DNA of 64,000 nucleotides from Seminavis robusta (taxonomy: Eukaryota; Bacillariophyta; Bacillariophyceae; Naviculales; Naviculaceae). Of the stretch, positions 48,730-59,284 are shown one piece after another (within the stretch, counting starts at the first letter, position 1; every line of letters begins with the position of its first letter). Location of the stretch: positions 16,256 to 80,255 of the forward strand of contig CAICTM010000290.1 of NCBI GenBank assembly GCA_903772945.1. Direction: 5' to 3'. The notes below the pieces were generated by a model. It ran no database searches. It saw nothing but the letters and a program-made list of their open reading frames with translations, and was not told where the DNA came from. The position numbers and the translations under genes were made by a program.

Positions 48730-50976
48730 TTGTTGATGTCAAGAGGGTGGCAGATTCTTCAGTGTCTCCATATACTCTTCGTTAGGTACCGTTCCTGTAC
48801 TCCTTTGCGGGTGATTCGCTCATGCTCACGGGCTCGAATGTCATTCAGGACTCTGATAGATGTAAATGCATTCTGGAGGAATAGCTTCTGCATACTGTCG
48901 CTGAGCTTGTCCTGGCCATCGCTTGAGCGTCGTTGTATTTGGTGACAGTTTCATCGAATTTGATGATGAACTCGACGGCGGATCCCTTGGAAGTGGCGTA
49001 GCGGGTGCTTGTGAGCCAGTTCAGGGTATCAACAGACTCCAGTGTACCAGCAACAGAGACGTGGGCATCGGCAATGAGCTTGACTATGATGTCATAGCAG
49101 TTGCAGTCATGAAAGTGGGACTTAACAATCACCTTTCCATTGCTAGTCTTCACAATCTTCTGTAGCACCGCAAAGAACCATGCATTCATCCTCTTGAGTT
49201 CGTCACAGGCAGCCTTGTTCTTGGGTGTGTACTCTGTGTCAAAGATTTTGAACATGTCTTGGGCTCTGGCTGTGGTTATGACAGCCTCATACCAGCTGTC
49301 AAAAGTCTTGTTGTTGTTGAGTGTGGGGTAGGCACCTGCATCTGGTTTTGCATGGAAGTATCTGCCTTTGGGGTCAGGATCATCTCCACCTCCGCCTCCA
49401 TCCCTTCCAGGATCTGGAGGTCCACCGTTGCCATCAGGATCACCAGGATCGTCAGGTGGGCCTGGGTAGTTGTGTCTCCAATTGGGTGTGTTACCCTCAT
49501 TCCCAATTCCAAAGTCACTGTGGTTGCTGCCATGGTATCCGGATCCTCCTGGATCACCAGGGTCGCCTGCCTTGCTGGGATTGGGCTTTTCAAGTCCATG
49601 GCCATGGAAGCCAGAGAAGAGTGAAGGTTTCTCCTTTGGCGAGGCCATGTCATTGCTGTTGACAGGATGGGGTGTGAAGATGGGGTTCCTCACTGGTGGT
49701 TCCTCGCCAGGCAGTGTTGTTAGCTGACCTGGTGTAGTGTAGGCAGTTGTGGGTGTGTAGCCTGTGGTGACAGGGGTGTGCACATGGCCATGAGGCATAG
49801 TGTAGTTGTAGGTCCTGTCATTGGGGCCAGGTAAGACCCATTCTCCATTTGGTAGGAGGAAGCATCCATCTGGGAACCTTCGGTTGATCCAATGTGCGGG
49901 ATCATTTGGCACGTTGGCCGGTAGTTCTGCAGCATCAAGTGGTGTGGGGTACTGGATCCATACGCGCCTGTTGGCTGGGTTGAGTAGCCACCGTCCGGAG
50001 TAATGAGTACTGTTGCCTTTGGGCAGCATGGATGGAAACAGGATGTCCGGTTGCCTGCAAGGTTGTTGTGGGCCACGAAAGGCATGGTGGCGCCGAGGGA
50101 ACTGGAACATCATGGGAGCACTAGTTGATGAGACAGGCTGGATAGGAGTGTATCGCAGAGGGAATGGTGCCTGGATACTGTACTGGTGGCTGTCATTGGA
50201 CGGTGTGTTTGTTTGTTGGGTGTATTCCTCCCCCTTGAGAGCCTCCAATTGGGAAAGGATGCTATCTGAACCAATGGGCTCCTCAGTTCCACTCAACAGA
50301 CTTTGTGGCACACCATCTGAAAGTGCATCGGTCCCCCTAGTCTTTATCTCAGGACTAGGCTTGGTGGATGGCTGAATCGAATCAGATAGTGCAGGCACCT
50401 GGCCATTGAGGGAAGATGGGGAATCAAAGTGGATGCCACCAATACCCATAGAGGAAAGCTGCTTGTTGGTCTGGTCAATGAAGGTGGTGACCAAGCCTTG
50501 GATAGAGGCATTGGACTGATTAAGGCCCTCCTGTTGTTGGGAGAGCTGGTCCAAGTAGGTAGAAAGCTGCCGAGAGAGTGTGTTCTCAAAAGTGGCTTGT
50601 CTGTTGATTGCCTCCTTGGCAGCTTGTTCTGATCTGTTCATTGCCTCCTTGGCAGCTTTGTCTGATGTGGCCTGTAGTTCCATTGTAAGCTGCTCAATGT
50701 GTTGGCTAAGCATTGTAGTGTCATGGTTGGCTAGGTTGGAAGAAGCCACACTGGAGTGGGCACCGTGATGTGGTGTCAACGCATAAACAGAGGGGGGTCC
50801 ACAGGTGTGTTGGCAGAGGGAGCTGGAGCTGGAGCTGGTGCTGTTGTCTCTGCAGTGGTGGACCTGTTGTTGTTGTTCTGTGTGTTGCTGTCATTGGATG
50901 CTGGTGTTGATGACGTGGTGTCATTGGCACCGGGCTCCTGCTGTTGCTTCTTCTTCTTCTTGTTGCTGCTTCCCAT
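48730..50976 (-). pseudogene. Element A gag (frameshifted)
   Basis: The likely start is the ATG at 50,976, followed by poly-Lys/Gln and an Ala/Pro stretch. That frame stops at about 50,776 and the main body continues in another frame (50,779-48,845). The body holds a coiled-coil region (KAAKEAMNRSEQAAKEAIN), a Pro/Gln-rich part, a Gly/Pro/Asp collagen-like linker (about 49,560-49,370) and a conserved capsid-like domain (FHAKPDAGAYPTLN, then FDSWYEAVITTARAQ, to about 48,940). A further frameshift near 48,935 leads to MQKLFLQNAFTSIRVLNDI. The same blocks occur in the gag of element B. The role is particle formation for retrotransposition; it is not functional as written. Confidence 0.75.
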
Positions 50977-51677
50977 GATGACTGGTGCACTGGCTGTTAA
51001 CAGCGTTGTAGTGGAGTTGCTGTAGAAAATCCAAAATGAGACTTGGGGGCTTGCACTGTTGGTAGATGACCAAACAGAGGTTGCTGTACACACTGGTAAC
51101 CTTGGATTGGCTTGAAACGGACTGGAAGGTGTCCTCGAGGCTCTCCGAGTCAGTCAAGTCGTCAACTCGTAACAGTGGATCGATCCGTACGGAGCCACGT
51201 ATCTTCTGAAGAGTTCAGAATTCCGAGGAAAATGTGAGGTGACCTATTCGCGCGAAGTGTCGGCTTGCTTTTGGAACAGAGGTACGGTGAAGTACGTCAC
51301 TCGGAAGAGGTGCGGTACCGGTTCTGTGAGTGCCGTGTGAGTACCGGTTCGTTTGCCAGTATCCTTCAATGAAGCACGACTGGGTATTTCGGTACGAAAA
51401 ATTGCGATCGACAATGGTGGTCGCTTATTCCGCTATCGGCCGCTTGAATGGGGCTGATTAACAAGCTGTAACCAAGTCTATCGTGTAGAGCACCTTCTGG
51501 TTAGTAGGTGGGCCACTGGATAGCTTGTTAATCGGCTTCGATTCCAGTTTTCGGTTTGATCGGCGTTTTTGTGTCGCGATTTCCTTGTTCTGTCGAACTC
51601 CTCTTCTTCTGTTGAACTCCACTCTTGTTCACTGGCTTCGTAGCCACTCTTGTGTCGCTATTGCGAACTTGTTAATC

Positions 51678-52219
51678 CTATGAGCTTTTCTTCCAGAAGG
51701 CTCAGTGTAGATACACAAGAGCTGGGAGGAGAGCTCTGTTTGATGGAGACCTCCTTCCACTGGTGATATGCCAATCAACCAGCACTACTTGCAATGGTTG
51801 ATGGGGCGCTGGCTACCCTGGCACAAGCCATGCAGGAACTTCTCTACTGCAGGACTAGGTTGTACTCTCTGGGTTCACAGGTTACTATTCATTTACTTTG
51901 TTCTTCTTACTATGCAAGCTAGATAGATCAACTCAACACAACACTTCCTCGAGAGTAATCCAATGACAGGACAGTTGCTTTTGGAGAGGTAATCCTCTAT
52001 ACGGATCCCTTCTAGAGAAGGTTTGTTGATGCCTATCATACCCAGGGTATACAGGCTGTATGTCATGCATACACATGGTACCTAGGCTTGCCTCAGCAAT
52101 ACATACAGTGCTGGATGATAGCATTGCTGGCTGTACTCTTTGACGGTACACGGGTTTCAGCAATGATGTCATACAGCTAAGTCTGCACAGCTATGGCGCA
52201 CCCAGTGGCGCTTTCATGG
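51678..52219 (-). repeat. Element A 5' LTR (diverged)
   Basis: The minus-strand sequence aligns over its 3' half with the LTRs of element B (shared words CCAGTGGAAGGAG, TCTCCA and CCCAGCTCTTGTG) and ends CATAG. Its 5' edge near 52,219 is approximate, based on an ATGA...GGGTGCG start resembling the element B LTR. Confidence 0.65.
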
Positions 52220-52261
52220 ATCCCCTTTTGGATCTTATCGATACCCTTCAAGGGGGGGTAG

Positions 52262-52814
52262 GGGATTCAATTCCTCAGGAAGAAGCCATCTAGACAGAGG
52301 CAACAGCTACAGGAACCAGAACAAGAGTTCTAAGTGCCAATTCCTGTTCCATCCCAATGGACAGGCAGACAACAGGTACTATCCTTTTGAAGAGACTTTG
52401 ACCCACATTGTCCAGAACCTAAGGATCAAGCCTGAATGGAATGATGTGCCACTGGCTTCATTGGCCATTGAAACCATAACAAGTCAGGCACCAACCAAGC
52501 CGAACAAGCCGACACTCAAGGCAACACTTGCTGATCCCAAAGTCTTTGAGTACGATGCTTTGGAACTCAGCGAGTTCAAGTCAGAAGCATCCATCTATGA
52601 CAAGTCGACTCGCTACTATGAGAACATTCTCAAGACTGGTGCAACTACCATTCAGATGACATACTGTACCGAGTCAATGAAATCCAAATTGAGAGGTCTA
52701 GGTGACTATGAGGCCGCAGTCAAGCTCGACCCTATCGTCATGCTCAAGAGGATCTGTGTGATCCTGATGCAAGGCTCGACAAAAGAGTTCCCATTGCTTC
52801 ACCGGGTCAAAACC
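52262..52814 (+). pseudogene. Element C gag, N-terminal part
   Basis: The frame contains a zinc-finger-free N-terminal part and the block ELSEFKSEASIYDKSTRYYE...CTESMKSKLRGL...LDPIVMLKRICVI. The spacing of these motifs is like copia-type gag (LKE-Y--N---L, C, L---Y, LL--I). It is cut at 52,814 by the element B target site AAAACC and continues at 57,570. Confidence 0.65.
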
Positions 52815-52815
52815 G

Positions 52816-53386
52816 ATGAGATTATGCCATAGGAGCCATATGGGTGCGGCGCAGCTGTGCTGGCTCAGTCTGATGGAAAGATCGCTGTTGCATCTGTACA
52901 GTCTTTCAGTACAATGAGCTGTGTCACCATCAGACAAGATAGGAACAGCTGTAGAGGACATAGAGTTCCTCTGCAAGGAAGGATGATGCAGTTCCTCAGC
53001 CATGACCTATCTAGAAAGATAGCTTGGTCAATACCAGCCAAAAGAGATGCATGGATCTGTATCCTGCATGGCTGGATGGAGTTTCACGCAAAAATCAGAG
53101 TTTGTGTTCATGTTATAGTTTAAAGAAGTAATGAAGAAGTAGTTGACCTGAGAAACAGACCCAACAGCACAAGTAGAGCTCTGCAGTAGACTGGATCCTG
53201 TATGGCCAGTGCCAGGGTATTGAGCAATTAGACTGTTCAATCATTGCTTCCACAGTGATTGAATAGCATTGGCTGCCAGCCTTGGGCTGGCCTTTCCAGC
53301 GCCAGTGGAAGGAGATCTCCACCAAACAGGGCTCTCCATCCCAGCTCTTGTGCACCTACCGCTGAGTTCCTACCTGGAATTCATAG
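52816..53386 (+). repeat. Element B 5' LTR
   Basis: It starts ATGAGATTATGCC and ends GGAATTCATAG, and is followed at once by GATTAACTAG. No TGG-type tRNA primer-binding site follows the LTR. It differs from the 3' LTR at four positions. Confidence 0.92.
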
Positions 53387-54235
53387 GATTAACTAGTCGC
53401 AAGACAAGCACAAGAGCGGCTAACAGTGTGAAATCGCCGTGAAAGAAGAAGAAGAGCGAGCGAGTTGCCGAATCGGCCGATTGAGACCTGACGACAGATC
53501 GACGACCGAAAACTGGAATCGCGACCGATTCAAGTGGAACCAAGTGGCTCACCTATCAACCAAAGAATCCTCTACAAGCAACAACGGCTACCTTCCTACC
53601 AACCGGCCTACCTTTCGAGATCGGCGAGTGGAAAGCATCAGCTGATCCACCAACACGAAGAAAATCGCGACAGAATCTGCCGATCGACCTAACTCGACCA
53701 ATATCGGAGCGGTAGGGGCGAAACCAAGTGTTCTACCTACCAACCAGACGGTGCTTGAGAGGATCGTCCAGCCAGTTCTTTGTTAATCGGCTTGGTTATG
53801 GCTGCCGATTGAGTACAAGCAGCGGCAGATCCCAATTGTCGATCCTTTCTTTTCCTACAGAATTTCCCAGTCGTGCCTGCGGAGGAGGATACTGCGGTGA
53901 ATGGAACCGGTACTCACACGGTACTCACAGAACCGGTACCGTACCTCCGTTCCGAAAGCAGGCCGAGCCGAAGATCCGAGTCGCCTCACATTTCGATCGA
54001 TTCCGTGAACTCCTTGGATCCGTATACTGTTCCGAGTACACTACAGGAGTAACTCGCAACACCACGAGACCACCTTTCGAAGTGTTTGGAAGGGTTCCAA
54101 GGTTACCAGTGTGTCAAGCAGCCTCCAATTCATCATCCACCAACAGTGCAAGGCTTCAAGTCACCTTTTGGATTTTCTACAGCAACACCCCTACACTCCC
54201 ACACTGTTACAGCCGGCGCACCAACAATTATCATC

Positions 54236-55655
54236 ATGGCTCGCAAGAAGAAGCAACAACAACAGGCCCAGTCTGCCATTGGTGTTACACCACCAGCATC
54301 CTGCAATAGCATTGACAGCACCAACTGGTCCAGCACTGCAGGAACCCCACAACCAGTCCCAGTTCCATCCCGCAGCCGACCATACAAGGCCTCCAGTTGT
54401 GACTCCTTCTCCACCAGCCAACCATGGTGTTACCCTTTCAATGATCAGCCACCAACTGGCAATGGCATTGAAGAAAATGAACCAAATGAACCAAGCTCCC
54501 TTCTTGGCCTCACCACAAGGCCACAATACCAATCAGCTTGGTTCCTTCCATCCACATGACTCCATTCCCTGCACACCTGGTTTATCACACAAGCCTAGCC
54601 CTGAGATCAAGGCTAGGAGGACCGATTCAGAACCAAGCAGTTTGGAACAGAGTTTGTTGGGTGATGTTGAGGACCCTCTTGGTCATCCATCCCAACCCAA
54701 GGTTGCCATGGATGTTGCCCCTTCCCCTGCTGGAGGTGGATACCATCACCAGGTGTGGGCCCTCAATGGGGAGGTATATCCCCAACCAACACCAATACCA
54801 TCATATTGTGGCATCCCACCAACACCCTATTCAGTGAGATACCCAACTACACAACCGGTGTCTTCAGTCCCTACACCAATTCAACCTGTGTCTTCAGCAG
54901 CCTATCAGCCCATACCTATTAGGCCCACATCATTCCAGACACCAGTACACTCAGACCTTCCTCCAGTCAGCCAACCTACTGATCAACCGGAGAAGCCAAG
55001 AAGGAAGTCAGCCTTCATTCCCACCCCTGATAGCAATGGTGGTCTTCCAAGTCCCAGAGGCGATGGAGGAGGTGGCAACACAGTAGGCCCTCCAGGCAAG
55101 TCCTTTCATGCCAAGCCGGATGCCACGGCCTACCCTACCCTCAAATCCAACAAGGACTTCGACCAGTGGTATGAGTCCTTTATCACTATGGCTAGAGGTC
55201 AAGGGTTTCATAAGATCTTTGATGCCGACTACGTCCCAAGCAGCACCGAGTCCATGGATGAACTCATACGAATGAATCATTGGTTCTACGCTGTTTTCCA
55301 GAAGACAGTGCAGACCACCAATGGAAAGGTGATCGTGAAGTCCCACTTTCATGACTCTGACTGCTTTGCCATTCTCGTTGAGCTTGTCCAGGACGCTCAC
55401 TTGTCAGTAGCAGGTTCTCTGGATCATGTGGAGACACTCACATGGCTGACTAGTGTGCAATACAGCCCAGAGGAGCAAGGTTCCGCAGTGGACTTCATTG
55501 TCAAGTTTGACACAGTTGTTACCCGATACAATGATGGCCAAGGAGACTCCAGTGATAGGCTCACCGATGGTATACAGAAGCTGTTCTTACAGCGGGCCTT
55601 CACCGGTGTCCCCACCTTGAACGACATTTCTGCACGTGAACATGAGAGAGTATGA
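54236..55655 (+). CDS. Element B gag (one internal frameshift)
   Basis: The first ATG (54,236) opens a Lys/Gln-rich start (MARKKKQQQQAQSAIG) in one frame. The main body runs in another (54,111-55,655 is open), so one shift near 54,330-54,450 is needed. The body has the blocks KPSPEIKARRTD, FHAKPDATAYPTLKSNKDFD, MDELIRMNHWFYAVFQKTV and VKSHFHDSDCFAIL, matching the gag of element A. It ends IQKLFLQRAFTGVPTLNDI. It would form the particle core. Confidence 0.8.
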
Positions 55656-55700
55656 CGCGAGGGACATCATGCATCGTTTACATACGACGGGTACAAGGAG

Positions 55701-56066
55701 GTGCTACTGAATGCCGCCACATTCTTTGACATCAACCGAAGAGACGATGACTCACGTCTAGCCAACATAGCCAACATTGGCAAGACGAGACATCAGGGTG
55801 ATGGGGAGCAGTGTAAAGTTCCATGCCTTCCTGACTACGTCTGGTCTCAGCTATCCAGCAATGGACGCCAGATTTGGTACAGGCTCTCTGTCGCTGACAA
55901 GAGAGTCCTGATGGAAGCCCACTGCCGAACCCAGATGTCAGACCTGGTGAGTCCAAAGAGCGAAGCTGACCCAGCAGTCGGGGATGCCTTAGATTCTCCA
56001 GACGGCAATGTGGTGACTGCAGCCCTCAAGGGCAAGTCCAAGACGGATTTTCGCCTGGGCAACTAG
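55701..56066 (+). CDS. Element B gag-pro linker
   Basis: A separate frame of about 120 codons with LPDYVWSQLSSNGRQIWYRL and KSEADPAVGDA, both shared with element A (ESEADPAVGDT). It ends in a stop at 56,066, where element A continues into protease. The stop, together with the decayed sequence after it, leaves the element without a protease. Confidence 0.7.
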   Translation: MLLNAATFFDINRRDDDSRLANIANIGKTRHQGDGEQCKVPCLPDYVWSQLSSNGRQIWYRLSVADKRVLMEAHCRTQMSDLVSPKSEADPAVGDALDSPDGNVVTAALKGKSKTDFRLGN

Positions 56067-56998
56067 TGTTTGTGTCGCACTGGTTGAGCCCAAGGTACCC
56101 AGGCACCGGCCATGGCTGCGGGGTAGCATGCCACCCTCATAGGGGCTACCTTCCGCAGGACATGGCCCAGTATGACAAGTGTTTGTGCTAAACTTGTCAT
56201 CTCCAGGATAGTGTTCCAAGTACAATGTTTTGTGAAAACATGTTTTGGTGACTCCCACCCTCCCGCCCTGCTGGCACTCCCTTCACTTTCGGGTAATGGG
56301 GAGAACTTACACTGTGTCACCCTCAGCGAAGGTGAAGCAGTTGGGCTGGAGCAACACCCACCCAAGCTGATGGCAGTAGAATGAGCCACTGCCATGTCAT
56401 GTGACAGGACTTGCACCGGTCATGCCCAAGCAAGCACCAAGTTAGTCGTGTCTCTGGACGGGATTCTTTTGAACCCATGCAAGGAGATGGTAAACTTGAG
56501 GAGACATCTGCGAGGTGTTGCCTTTAGCTGAGGCAATATCTGATGATAGGACAACCAGTCCCACCTTCTAGGATGCCAACTTGTCACCTAACTACCCAGT
56601 TGAGGGCTCCAGGTGGACAGTTATGGCCAAGATTGTTCTCACTGGTCCTTATGGGGAGATAGACAGATGCCTCCTAAGCCGATGAGCTGTGATGCAAGTA
56701 TGGGGAGACCAGGTGGGATCCCAATTGACGGTCCAATAGACCAGTGCCAATGCACCCTTTCTCTCCTGAACACGACTGGAGGTTTGATCACAAGCCCATG
56801 TGATGTCCCTCCCAATGTGTCAAGTGGTACTCAGCAATGGACACCTTGATGTATTCAAGAGGGTTGGTAACCCCTGAGGTAAGCAACCAAAGTCCACACT
56901 GAGAAGTCAGATGCTACCAGTTCATGGAAGTATCGAGGGAAGCCCCATGATGTGCAAGCTTGTTGGCATCCCATCCATGACTCCAATGGTGGGGAGCA

Positions 56999-57569
56999 AT
57001 GAGATTATGCCATAGGAGCCATATGGGTGCGGCGCAGCTGTGCTGGCTTAGTCTGATGGAAAGATCGCTGTTGCATCTGTACAGTCTTTCAGTACAATGA
57101 GCTGTGTCACCATCAGACAAGATAGGAACAGCTGTAGAGGACATAGAGTTCCTCTGCAAGGAAGGATGATGCAGTTCCTCAGCCATGACCTATCTAGAAA
57201 GATAGCTTGGTCAATACCAGCCAAAAGAGATGCATGGATCTGTATCCTGCATGGCTGGATGGAGTTTCATGCAAAAATCAGAGTTTGTGTTCATGTTATA
57301 GTTTAAAGAAGTAATGAAGAAGTAGTTGACCTGAGAAACGGACCCAACAGCACAAGTAGAGCTCTGCAGTAGACTGGATCCTGTATGGCCAGTGCCAGGG
57401 TATTGAGCAATTAGACTGTTCAATCATTGCTTCCACAGTGATTGAATAGCATTGGCTGCCAGCCTTGGGCTGGCCTTTCTAGCGCCAGTGGAAGGAGATC
57501 TCCACCAAACAGGGCTCTCCATCCCAGCTCTTGTGCACCTACCGCTGAGTTCCTACCTGGAATTCATAG
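56999..57569 (+). repeat. Element B 3' LTR
   Basis: Same length as the 5' copy. It is preceded by a purine-rich stretch (GGTGGGGAG, 56,988-56,996) that could serve as the polypurine tract, and followed by the AAAACC target duplication. Confidence 0.92.
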
Positions 57570-58632
57570 AAAACCATCCAACGTGGTTTGTTCCCAAGAC
57601 AAGGAGAACACGACCGACTGGACTACTACTTGAGGAAGGTCGACAGTGACATGGACCAAGTCTACTACGACCTGGTAGGAACGTAGTTCATTGATGTCAG
57701 GACTATCGGAACAGACGAATACAAGAGACACCCAACAGATGGTGCTAGTGACGGAACGGGCCAAGTTGAAGGCAACAGTGGGCTACCATGGACTACAAGA
57801 AGGAAGATATGGAGATTACCAGAAGACCGTTGAGGCAGCCTATGCCATGGACGGCACCATCCAGTTCCCTTCTACCTTGGATCAGCTCAGAGAGACATTG
57901 TCAAACGACAGGTTCAAGGCAAGCAAGGAATGGTTGGACCAGCGGAAGGCCAGGGAACGGAAACCTTATTCCAATCCCAAGCCACCTCCTTTTGATCCGA
58001 AGAAGATGAAGGAAGGACTCCCAGCTGCTGTCTTCTACCAACAGTCACAGCCAGGCGAAGCCTGCTACTGTTGGAAGCCCAGATCACAACTTCCGCAGTG
58101 CAAGGTGAAGTCCGAAGATCCCCAAGCCTGAATGGGCATCAACAAGTTCAATGGCATGAAGAAGTCCTTCATGCCACAGTACACCAACACAGATGCAGCT
58201 ACTCCAAGAGTGCCCACCACAGTGGTGACGGCGCCAGCTCCAGCTCCAGCTGGAGACTCTTCGAGCAGGAGGGATTCAGTGGAGTCCTCCACCTCCTACG
58301 AGCCAGTCGAACTTTCAGCAGTTCCCCATGTCAAGCCAAGCCTCCCAGGCCAGCGCGGCAGGTCATTGCAGTTCCACTTCCAGCCATCATCAAGTCGATG
58401 GAGTCCCGCCCCTGATGGCAAGAGGTATTCACCTCCGACAGTGAGCCGGAAGCTCCATGACTGGGGAGCATTCGCTACCGTTTTCCTTGGAGGCATCCCT
58501 TTTATGCAGAGGAGTGGAGGCGATGAGACATCATCCGAAAAAAGCTATCACTCCGGCTACGGCCATGATCAGCTTGCTGAGGAGGTCCTGACGTGTAAGC
58601 ATCGGATCCGACCTTATCCTTCAGCGGTATAA
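57570..58632 (+). pseudogene. Element C gag, C-terminal part and linker
   Basis: After the empty-site join the frame reads IQRGLFPRQGEHDRLDYYL to a stop at about 57,687. A second frame (57,691-58,131) carries ATVGYHGLQEGRYGDYQKTV and FPSTLDQLRETLSND, typical of the C-terminal half of copia gag. A third frame (58,132-58,632) has Pro/Ala-rich linker text. At least two frameshifts are present. Confidence 0.6.
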
Positions 58633-58651
58633 TGAAACTCATGATATAATT

Positions 58652-59284
58652 GTGAGTCGTTCTGCCTTCCCTGACACCGTCTTCCACACAACTCCATGTG
58701 AAGGAGTGATCCCTCGGGATGGCCAAGACGATGATCAGAGCTGCTGTTCCGACTACAGCTCAGATACAGAGAATGAATTTTGCTGCTTGTACCGTGGACC
58801 CAGCCGGCGTCAGCGGGAGAATCAGCGAGGCAACTGTTATGAAGATTTCCAAGACCAAGACTCACTATCAGTCGAAGACCAGCACCATCAAGTTGCGTTT
58901 GAGTTCCCAGGAGTGGCAGATGCCGAACTCACAGGAGTGGCAGAGCCAAATCTTGCAGGAGTGTCGGTCAAGAACCTCATTCCTGATGGAGCCAACACAG
59001 TGTATCTCGACAGTGGCAGTTCAATCCGAACTGTCATGAACCAGGACATGATTGTCCGCAAGCGGCTATCTCCGAGACCAATCGAGATGGCCACCAATGT
59101 TGGAAGCACCAAGCTTACCCAAGAAGGCGACACCCCTTACGGCAATGGTTATTCCAATCCAGGAGGCATCGCCAATATCAACGCTTTGTCTCTTGTTGTG
59201 GATGACTGCGTCAGGGCACAGGATGCGACGGGATACAGCTTACAATTCAGCTTTACAGCTTTACAATTAGCAGGCTTATTCTAG
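58652..59284 (+). pseudogene. Element C aspartic protease domain, truncated
   Basis: The catalytic motif YLDSGSSIRTVMNQ lies at about 59,001-59,042, so this copy has the standard D-S-G triad, unlike element A. It is followed by the block GDTPYGNGYSNPGGIANINA, which corresponds to the conserved GxxxGYGxVWYxPxGIANI block of CoDi-like elements. The sequence degrades into AT-rich repeats after about 59,230 and stops at 59,284. No reverse transcriptase follows. Confidence 0.65.

Larger units (their letters stand above)
47524..52219 (-). mobile_element. Element A: truncated Ty1/copia-like LTR retrotransposon (LTR, gag, protease)
   Basis: Read on the minus strand: a 5' LTR (about 52,219-51,678, ending CTCATAG), a leader beginning GATTAACAAG, gag (about 50,976-48,730), a gag-pro linker (48,725-48,102), and protease to about 47,524. 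No reverse transcriptase, integrase or 3' LTR is seen. The LTR end and leader start match those of element B (CATAG then GATTAAC), and the gag proteins are alike, so A and B belong to one family. A is older and frameshifted. Its downstream part merges into the tandem array at 45.5-47.8 kb. Confidence 0.8.
52815..57569 (+). mobile_element. Element B: young gag-only LTR retrotransposon
   Basis: Two direct LTRs of about 571 bp (52,816-53,386 and 56,999-57,569) differ at four sites, all transitions. The target duplication AAAACC lies at 52,809-52,814 and 57,570-57,575. The interior (about 3.6 kb) contains a gag (54,236-55,655) and the gag-pro linker (55,701-56,066). A decayed protease-like trace follows (about 56,070-56,220; GLPSAG resembles GLPSAD of element A). 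I see no reverse transcriptase, RNase H or integrase. It is therefore non-autonomous and must have been mobilised by a complete relative, probably of the element A family. Confidence 0.85.
52250..59284 (+). mobile_element. Element C: copia-like gag/protease relic, split by element B
   Basis: Coding-like sequence resumes at about 52,262 (text KCQFLFHPNGQADNRYYPFEE) and runs to 52,814. It is interrupted by element B (52,815-57,569) and continues at 57,570. Reading across the empty site gives HRVKT-IQRGLFPRQG in frame. Further gag sequence (57,691-58,131), a linker (58,132-58,632) and a protease domain (58,652-59,230) follow in different frames, with stops between. No reverse transcriptase follows. 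The 5' end abuts the LTR of element A. Confidence 0.7.

Noticed and set aside
50776-50976. Possible programmed frameshift between the Lys/Gln-rich start and the gag body in elements A and B
   Set aside because: The shift needed is -1 in A but +1 in B, and no shared slippery site is seen; independent indels are simpler.
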